In this document: positions 56,570-64,000 of the stretch, one piece after another | How positions within the stretch are numbered: position 1 is the stretch's first letter | Layout of the letters: each line of letters starts with the position of its first letter | Assembly: GCA_015680685.1 (NCBI GenBank) | Contig: MNCI01005810.1 | Location: forward strand, 124,001-188,000 | Reading direction: 5' to 3' | Source: Gnetum montanum | Taxonomy: Eukaryota > Streptophyta > Gnetopsida > Gnetales > Gnetaceae | Length of the DNA: 64,000 bases | Position numbers and translations under genes: made by a program | Notes under the pieces: model-generated | What the model was told of the DNA's origin: nothing | Seen by the model: only the letters and a program-made list of their open reading frames with translations | Database searches by the model: none

Positions 56570-57725
56570 ATCATGGTAGTAAGTCCTTGTAGGTGATAAC
56601 ACCTTGTGTTACAAATCCTATGATGGAATGCTATTAACTTATGTTAGTAGTAGTGAAGCACAAATGATCATCAACTAAGTCCATGAGGAACTATGTAGAG
56701 GCCACATAGCCCTCAAGACAATGGTAGCAAAAATTAGATGTCTAGGCTATTATTGGCCTTACATGGAGCATGATTGTGTTTCCAAGGTCAAGACATGTGA
56801 CATGTGTTAGTGACATGATAACCTAATGCATGTACCACCCACTAAAGTACATACTACATAGATCACATGGTTGTTCCAATGTTGGGGGGTTGGATATCAT
56901 AAGGTCTATAATGCCTATGTCTTCCACAAGACATAGCTTCATCATCACGACAACTAAATATTTTACAAAGTTGGTTGAAGTAATTTCCCTTAGGAAGACC
57001 ACATCACAATAGATTTACAAATTCATCCTAGATAACATAGTGACCCAATTTGGTCTACCCAAAACTATATTCATAGATAATGGGCCAAACTTTAGTGGTG
57101 TAGAAACTCAAGCCTTCTATGAAAACATTGGCATTAAACATTATTTTTCATTAGCATACTACCCATAGGCAAATGGCCAAGCAAAGGCTACGAACAAAGT
57201 CATCATCAATCTTCTAAAGAGTATGCTTAGTAACAGCAAGCGATGATGGCACAAACAACTAGTCTACATGCTATGGGCCTACCATACAACATATAGAACA
57301 ACAATAGGTAAGACACCATATAGTATTGTGTATGGATTTGAAGCAATGTTTCCTCTTGAACTATAGGCCCCATCGCTCTATATGATCCTCTTGAGCTTCC
57401 TGGATGAGGTTCATAATAATGAGTTGAGAACCATTAACCTTAACTCTATAGAGGAGAACCACATGCAAACAATTAATCACATTGAGTGGTACCAAGAAAA
57501 TAAATGGAAAAAGCATTATCACAATCAACATTAATTCCTGATCAAGAAAGGGGACCTAGTCCTCAAGGTTGTTCATAAGCCCATGGATAAATGCTTAGCT
57601 AACCGAGAAGGGCCTTTTGGGTCATAAAGGCATATGATAATGGAGCATTCAAGCTTGCTAATCTAGATCATAATGACTTTGCCAATCTAATTAACCACTT
57701 GTACTTGAAGCCATACTACACCTAG
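56570..57725 (+). pseudogene. el 4 integrase, broken
   Basis: The N-terminal zinc-binding region is HEELCRGH (56685) ... LGYYWPYMEHDC (56740) ... CDMC (56800). Core region: FIDNGPNFSG (57070) supplies one catalytic Asp, and KHYFSLAYYP, stop, ANGQAKATNKVII (57140-57210) has Lys where the catalytic Glu is expected. Downstream SIVYGFEAMFPLEL (57325-57365) and a C-terminal part with several frame changes to about 57725. Confidence 0.8.
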
Positions 57726-57769
57726 CATGCAATGCTACACCAATTAAAAAGCAAGGTAAGAAAACATCT

Positions 57770-58040
57770 GCTATGATATTAAACTAGCACAGAACATTTG
57801 TTACAAAGTTAAACTAGCATAAAATGTCCTTGGGTTATGACCTTAAATTGGCACCCATAGCATGGTCCGCTATGACCTTAAACTGGCCATCCACTGTCTG
57901 CTATGACATTAAACTAGCATAGCAATATGCTAGGACCTTAAACTAGCACATCATAGTCTAACGAGATCTTAAACTGGGTTCATGCTCCACTAGGACCTTA
58001 AACTAGCATACCATATGGTCTACCAACACCTAAAACTGGG
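57770..58040. repeat. GACCTTAAACTAGCA repeat array after integrase (el 4)
   Basis: Seven units of about 35-45 bases, such as TAGGACCTTAAACTAGCA. Equivalent to 14568-14830 and 32270-32545. Confidence 0.8.
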
Positions 58041-58553
58041 TTCACAATTCAACATCCATGGTTTAACACACATATTTCTACAGACAAGTGAGTGAGAATA
58101 CTTTCAATCCTCTTTCACTTGCTGATGAGTGCCGAGGTACCCCTACACTCAACCATATGAAACGAGCATACCACGCATGATCTAGTTGAACTTCGTAGAC
58201 TAAATGCCTACACACCCCATGGAACACTTGGGGTTAATCATTCGTTGTCTTCCCAGACTTACTTGTAGTTGTCACAGTGTATGGTTAAGTAAGTCCAAGG
58301 TATATGATTTTTATAGTTTTTAAAATGTTTTTCTCCTATGCTACTGAGGTGAAGGGTTGAGAAAGCTAACTAACTCTAACTAAGGACTAAGTCTAAATTA
58401 ACTAGCATTAGCATCTGTTCCCACTTACCGTACACACCCTGAACTATGCAACTGTGGCTACCAAATGCTAATAGTTACTGGGATCACCACATGTAACGCA
58501 CATGCTCGAAGTGGTCGTACTGAGGCACTTAACTAGCCTAAACATAATGAGCA
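58041..58553 (+). other. el 4 3' non-coding region (truncated)
   Basis: Weakly matches 13.9-14.3 kb of el 2 in reverse. No polypurine tract or 3' LTR is reached before the gap; unlike the rest of el 4 it is richer in CpG after 58120, so a junction with other DNA may lie there. Confidence 0.4.
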
Positions 58554-58778
58554 NNNNNNNNNNNNNNNNNNNNNNNNNNNNNNNNNNNNNNNNNNNNNNN
58601 NNNNNNNNNNNNNNNNNNNNNNNNNNNNNNNNNNNNNNNNNNNNNNNNNNNNNNNNNNNNNNNNNNNNNNNNNNNNNNNNNNNNNNNNNNNNNNNNNNNN
58701 NNNNNNNNNNNNNNNNNNNNNNNNNNNNNNNNNNNNNNNNNNNNNNNNNNNNNNNNNNNNNNNNNNNNNNNNNNNNNN
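58554..58778. other. Assembly gap (225 N)
   Basis: Run of N. Single N bases are also at 1272 and 59693. Confidence 1.
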
Positions 58779-60700
58779 GAAAATAAGCGGAGTGTCACCT
58801 CTTATTTATAGATTTGGCGGTAGACCATGATATCGCGTACGTGACATCGTAGGGGATGATGCAATATCGCGGCTTGTGCATATCGTATCTCATCATACCC
58901 CCATGACTGAATGAAAACTCATCCTTGAGTTCCTTATAATAATAACAGGAAGGTATGGAATTATTGAGGGAAATGGAACTAATGGGATGACATGTGAACG
59001 GATCATCATTACAAGACTTGATAGAAATGGTGTTCATGAAAACAAGGGTGAACATCTTATTACAATGACATCAGGCCTCATTTGGCAGCTAAGAAAGATA
59101 GAGAGAAAGAAGTGTTGCTACTACCAATGCCAAGATTTCTCCTTCCATTGTCCATCTATAAGCGCATCATCGATCTTACTCCTTGCATAGCCACTTCCAG
59201 CATGGCTCCATTCCAAGTGTTTGCTTCAGATCCAATTTTTTTTTATATGATCGCCATCTGCACACACAACACAATCTTATATTAGCAAGGGTAAATGAAT
59301 CATCATGTAATTGATATCTTGCTTCAGTGTAGGTTCATTGGCTAGGTTGTGGTATGGCTAATACAGATCTGGGAATATATCAATGAGGACTACCAAAGGT
59401 GTAGGGGTTAAGAAGAAAATCAAAAATTTTGGGGCTAAGAGAAAATCAAAAAAATCAGGCCCCGTACCCCCATGACTAATCGCAAACCTCCAATAGCATT
59501 AGAATGGAGAAAGAAAAGGAGTAAGAAAGAGAGATAAAAAGGGACAACTGAAAACATTAGTGAAATGGATGTCAAGATGGTAATGAACAAAATAAAATTA
59601 ATTGCAAAATGTTAAGGGAAAGAATTTAACTAATGCTCCAAATAGGAATGTCAATGGGTCCTCCCCAAAGCAGGCTCATGCCCTTAATGCCCNATGATTA
59701 TTGTGACTTAGCAAATCCCATTCCAAGTTCGGTCTCAAACCAACCACTTCTAGTGACTTCGCATCAATGCATTCGGCTAAACTATCCACTTGGATAATAA
59801 GGATGCATCTCCAAAGATCCACCACCATTCCAACGAAACAAATGAGAGAATAGAAAGCGAGAAGGGCCTTAGTTAGAGGGAACACTTTTGGTCCCATAAC
59901 CAGTGCTGCCCAAATTTTATTTCATCTAAGGGGTGTGCTTTGAATTCTCACTTCTTTTTTGTTTTGTGTTTTTATGCGTGAAAACCACACCATGCAAAGA
60001 CTTCTTATTTTTATTGTCTCAGCTTCCGAGAATTGGGTATCATCAAAACGGTAAGAAAACTCAAGAAGAAAACATCCAAGCACCCAAGAGAATGGCCAAC
60101 ACAAATGCATCAAGTTCCCTTGAAGTCACACCCTTTACAATCCTTGAGTCCTTCCTTAGTTTGAGAAATACCCAGTCACTGATTCGTTAAAGTTCTTATT
60201 ATAAGGGGACTGTACATTTCCAAGCCAAGAGTGACCATAGAGTGTTGTGGATGGATGGATGAAGTGAACTCATTACCTACCATATCAAGAGAAACATACC
60301 TTAGTATCAACATTGTGACTTAAAGGTAAAAATCAAACATTATCAATCAATATGAAAATAGTTCATACCATCATTCTGAACACTTATTGGGTGACAAACT
60401 TACAGGGTGGATCACACACACACACACACAAAATGGAAAAAGTATGATGATGTTGTAAAACAAAAAACTAAAAATGTTAAAGAAATTTAAAAAACAAAAA
60501 CTAGAAAAGCTAAAGAAATTTGTAAAACAAAAATGTGTAAGGCAAAAAAGTTGTAAAACAAAAATGTGAAAAACAAAAATCGAAAAAGAACTAAGGGCCC
60601 CATATGATTAGCATAGGTGGCCATCTCCCCCATGACTGAGTGGAAAGGGAGAGATCCAAAATAATGAGCTCCTCTTTGAATTTCTTAAAAGTGTCAAACT
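58779..60700. other. Unassigned region right of the gap
   Basis: Less decayed (more CpG) than the area to the left. Contains a possible minus-strand TATA (CTATAAATAAG, 58801-58811), the motif CCCCCATGACT three times (58899, 59467, 60628), and a minus-strand open stretch at 59897-59676 with WRCILIIQVDSLAECIDAK that I cannot assign. From 60431 to 60600 the sequence is an imperfect AAAACAAAAATG-type repeat. Confidence 0.35.
60413..60430. repeat. (CA)9 microsatellite
   Basis: Nine perfect CA units. Confidence 0.95.
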
Positions 60701-61420
60701 TCTCCTAATTGATGATCTTAGATTAAGGGATGGAAGTTGGCGACGCTCATATTCCAATGTGTCTATGCCTTCGTTGTTGGCATGGCTTGTCTCCTCAGTT
60801 CATTCCATGCATATTTGTCTACTCCTTCTAGTAGTTGTCAACCATGGGGTATCTTCTACTTCTTGTGTGGTTGCTACATATAGGCATCTTTGTTGCAAAG
60901 TTTCAAGGGCACGCCTACTGCATGGAGGAGATGAGCATTCCTCCATGTCATCACCTGATGAATCACTGTATGTGATGCATGGAACTTTCCTCTTCTCGAT
61001 TTTTCCATAAATTTTTATCTTAGAAATTTCTAAGGAAAGATCGCATATCCTAAGTCATGCATCTACTGTACTAAGCCATGCCCTTCCCATTATAATTGGG
61101 AAGTTCCCTTCGTTGTTGTTGACTTCAATCACCAGGAAATCAGCTAGGTAAGACCAAATACACATAGTGGTAATGATGTCCACCACGAATCCCAAGGAAA
61201 TGGTGATGGACTAGTCTGCCAGCTCTAGTTGAATGTTGCTCTTCTTAAGTTAGGACAGGTTCCAAGCGTGATACATCTCTCGTGAAATTAAGCTAACTCT
61301 GGAACTGAGTTAAGAAGAGCCCTATGTGGTTTATTTCTAGTTATTTGTAAATAGATTAAGGAACTCCCAAGGTTAATTATTTTCCTAGGAAGGTGGCCTA
61401 CCTTGATCTAATCAGTTACG
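60700..61420 (-). pseudogene. el 5 retropepsin C-terminal half and linker
   Basis: The minus strand carries LADFLVIEVNNNEGNFPIIM then GRAWLSTVDA and a TGA (61145-61065), the typical C-terminal half of a Ty3/gypsy protease. An acidic/Ser-rich linker (SDSSGDDMEECSSP, about 60960) follows to about 60700. The loop with the catalytic Asp lies in the poorly preserved part near 61200-61420. RT is not seen in this window, so the element is truncated by the region near 60.6 kb. Confidence 0.65.
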
Positions 61421-63985
61421 GTATGCGTTAACATAACTGTATGCATTAAGCTCTGATTTTGGACAGAAGGGTGTTCCGAAGTGTTAGATGCTGGGCCCAA
61501 CCGCTTGTTGTTGTGAGAGTTTATCTAGGATTTTGGTTTTGAAGAAAGGTCTTCTCATTTTATAGTTGTCAGAACTAGCAGTTGGTTAAATATTTATAGC
61601 TCTCGCAGCATGACATTGCTGTGGTTGAGGAGGAAGTTCCCCTTGCATTGTTGGAGCAGGAGGTGTTATGGGAACTACTACTAGTGGAAGAGGTGTGGAT
61701 GGATTAGGAGGATGGTGTGGGTATGGAGTGTCTCCTGGAGGATAAGGAGTCCTTTTGAAGTACTCCTAAACTTGGTAGTGATGGTTGGAAATTGAGTGAC
61801 TCATAGAGTCACTTGGAGAAATTAGCTTCTACACATAATATCCATAAGGATCAGGCTGCCGGTAAGCGTACTAATGTTTCGACGATGGCATCCCCCATGA
61901 CTATGGGTATTGCCACTCCTGATGCTATCCGCTGGGCTGTGGTGGAGTTCCACTTGGATAATACATTAGTGGTTGGTGGAACTACCTTGGGTTACCCTGT
62001 GGATAAGGTAACCTTTGGGGTGTTTGCCGTTGGTTGAGTCTTGGATTAAGCACATACACCCCAGACTCCTGTAGATGTGAGATGATGGGGCAACATCCTT
62101 TAGGATGGTCATAATGGTAGATCTCACATCCACCATCATTTTTTGAATCCAAATCCACAACCACATCAGATTTAGTGATTTTTCCCTTATCCTTGTTATG
62201 TGCAGGGCCTAAATCACTTCACTTTTTCTTACCTTTGTCACTACATTGTTATACCTTAGACTCTTCTACAATTTTTAAGATAGTTTCAATTTTAGAGTCT
62301 AAGGAACTTCATACTTCATCTACCTTAGCTGCTATTTCTATTATCAACTTTTAAAGTTGTAAGGTCTTTCTGTTCACCAACTCTTCAATTGTTGACTCAT
62401 CCTCTTCATCACAAAATTTCACTCCCTTCTTTCGAAGGGAGGGATCACGGTTGTATTCTTTAGCACTTTCCCTTTTGCATAGCTCACCTTCTTCTTTTGC
62501 TACTTACTCCAACAAGCTATGTAATTCATGGGCTCTAATTTGTGAGAGTCTTCCTTGGGCATAAGTTCCAAGGGTTCTTCTAGTTTTGTGCCTTAGCCCA
62601 TCCACGATGTGGTGAAGTTGATGCCACTGAGCATACCCATGGCTCAAGCAACGATGTAACAATGTGTAGTAGCAAGCCATGGCAGCATCCAAGGGTTCAT
62701 GAGTACCTTGTTTCTAGCCTTGGATCTACTTATGCAAATTGGACACTCTAGAGTACGTTTGATACTTTTCGTTGAATAGTTCTAGCATCATACTCCACCT
62801 CCTAATGGTTTCCGGTTCTAAGGATTGGTACAATCTCTCTGCTTCCTTGGTGTGTGTCCTTGGGAAAAACTTAAGTTTTTGCCATTCATTTTCTATATTC
62901 TACAAGGCACAGACATGGTGGAATACCTATAAATGATTTTGTGGATCAGCATTGTATCCCCCTTCAAATCATGAGATATTGTTCATGTCTAATTGTTTGA
63001 TCCAACTATCTTTTAAATGCCTTGTGGGAATCCCAACCACCTCTGTTATGTTAAGCATACTTTGGGTTATGAGTAGGGGCTCGTCATGATCATCTCTTTC
63101 ATGATTCCTGTGATGTCTGCGTTGTTCCTTACTCTCCCTATGTCCTTTCCCTTGTCCTCTCTCTCGACTTTCCCGTTGAGGTCTTTCATTTTTCTTACTT
63201 TTATCCTCACCTTTGTGTTCATGGTGGCTGCACCCAGATGTGGAAGGAGAGGGTGAGTGATGTGAAAAAGGGGAAGAATAAGGGAAACCCTTGTCATGAC
63301 AATGTTTCTTGCCTTCTCTTCAGCTGCTATGGCCCTGATCATGGTGATGATCTAAGCGCCCATCCTTAGCATGAGTGATTGTTCCTTCTATGAATAGCTG
63401 GTGTTCACAGGTATCAGAACCAGGGATATGTATCGTTGATCATAGGTTCTAATACCCAACATCCTCATCATTTTTAGGAGGGGGAACATCGTTTGCTAAA
63501 GAACCCATGATCCTCATCTCCTATTTCACTAAGGATGTGTGGGGCTTTGCCCTTCAAAAGTGTATGTTGACTCTCTTGCCTTAAGTCCCTCATACGTTGT
63601 AAAGGTGTGGGATGGTAATCCCTCACTTCAAAATTTTCCACAACGTATTTAGCATACTGTTCTATCATGTTAATCTATGCCAAAGCATGGAAAAGCATGT
63701 TATGGACTGATCAATCTGGGGGTAACACAATGTTGCCTTGCAAATCTCTCCATCGCAGCTGTTCATCTTGATGGAGAATAAATGTAAAGTTGGGGATATA
63801 CTCATCAGGATGAGTATATGTCATCTTGTATTGTTGAGACACTATCTAATTTTGGTTATGTGTTTTATGTTGCCAACTATCTCATGTATGGTCCTTAGGT
63901 GGTGTTTTGCTCTTATAAGAAGAAGGAATTTTTATCCGTGTGCTAATTTACCGTTATATAATTTTCATCTTGATTAACCCAAATG
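61421..63985 (-). pseudogene. gag: el 5 gag (a different Ty3/gypsy family)
   Basis: Reads from the right edge leftward. An N-terminal block (FEVRDYHPTPLQRMRDLRQE, 63625) is followed by a His/Arg/Lys/Glu-rich stretch (63340-63080). The capsid domain lies at 63010-62480 with WIKQLDMNN, FFPRTHTKEAERLYQSLEP, RRWSMMLELFNEKYQTYSR and GLRHKTRRTLGTYAQGRL. A CCHC-type zinc knuckle near 62130-62090 reads CEIYHYDHPKGCC, in which the second Cys is Tyr. A Pro-rich segment (TPYPPGDTPYPHHPPNPSTP, 61750-61690) links to protease. The order of blocks recalls Athila-type elements; the assignment is tentative. Confidence 0.7.
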
Positions 63986-64000
63986 TTCGTTAAGGCTCAC

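Noticed and set aside
58502-58798. Open frames spanning the N run on both strands
   Set aside because: They exist only because the gap contains no stop codons.
63411-63425. GGTATCAGAACC as a tRNA-Met primer-binding site
   Set aside because: It is on the plus strand inside the minus-strand gag of el 5 and not next to an LTR end.

Overview
This window looks like intergenic heterochromatin from a large, repeat-rich seed-plant genome. I found no conventional host gene, no bacterial-type operon and no rRNA or tRNA gene that I would call functional. Nearly all of it is decayed LTR retrotransposons of the Ty3/gypsy superfamily. Element copies are numbered el 1 to el 5 here. CpG is scarce outside the first 9 kb, most interrupted codons are TAG at positions where related copies have Gln or Trp, and frameshifts are common. 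This is what long-methylated plant transposon DNA looks like.

Four copies (el 1 to el 4) belong to one family. el 1 (minus strand, about 1-8390) has a 5' LTR, a leader with five tandem repeats, gag, protease and the 3' part of an opposite-strand gene that runs off the left edge. A second LTR of the same type (about 8391-9854, plus strand) sits head to head with it. el 2 (minus strand, 11849-29161) is complete from LTR to LTR at about 17.3 kb. el 3 (minus strand, about 31380-38833) has its 5' LTR, gag and protease but has lost the opposite-strand gene, all of pol and its 3' LTR. el 4 (plus strand, 42330 to about 58500) runs from 5' LTR to integrase and fades out before a 225-base assembly gap.

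The main discovery candidate is the layout shared by el 2 and el 4: LTR, gag, protease, a short-period GGCC/TTAAACTA repeat array, a 5-6 kb cassette on the opposite strand, another short piece of the same array, RT, RNase H, a second RNase H, integrase, another array, LTR. The cassette has its own TATA box, a long leader, and a gene of about 3.7 kb with several introns whose GT...AG ends are at matching positions in different copies. The encoded protein (at least several hundred residues, acidic tail) is one I do not recognise. The second RNase H-like domain in el 4 places the family in or near the Tat lineage. Tat elements are known for antisense ORFs near the 3' LTR, and Ogre for an intron between protease and RT. 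An intron-bearing antisense gene placed between protease and RT is not an arrangement I know of.

Other content: three copies of a 0.7-1 kb repeat (about 10.9-11.7, 29.93-30.66 and 30.68-31.37 kb) that carries a tRNA-like block on the plus strand and a 5S rRNA-like block on the minus strand; an exact-period 20-bp tandem array at 10.44-10.64 kb; an AT-rich unassigned stretch (38.8-42.3 kb); and, at the right edge, gag and protease of a different Ty3/gypsy family (el 5, minus strand, about 60.7-64.0 kb).
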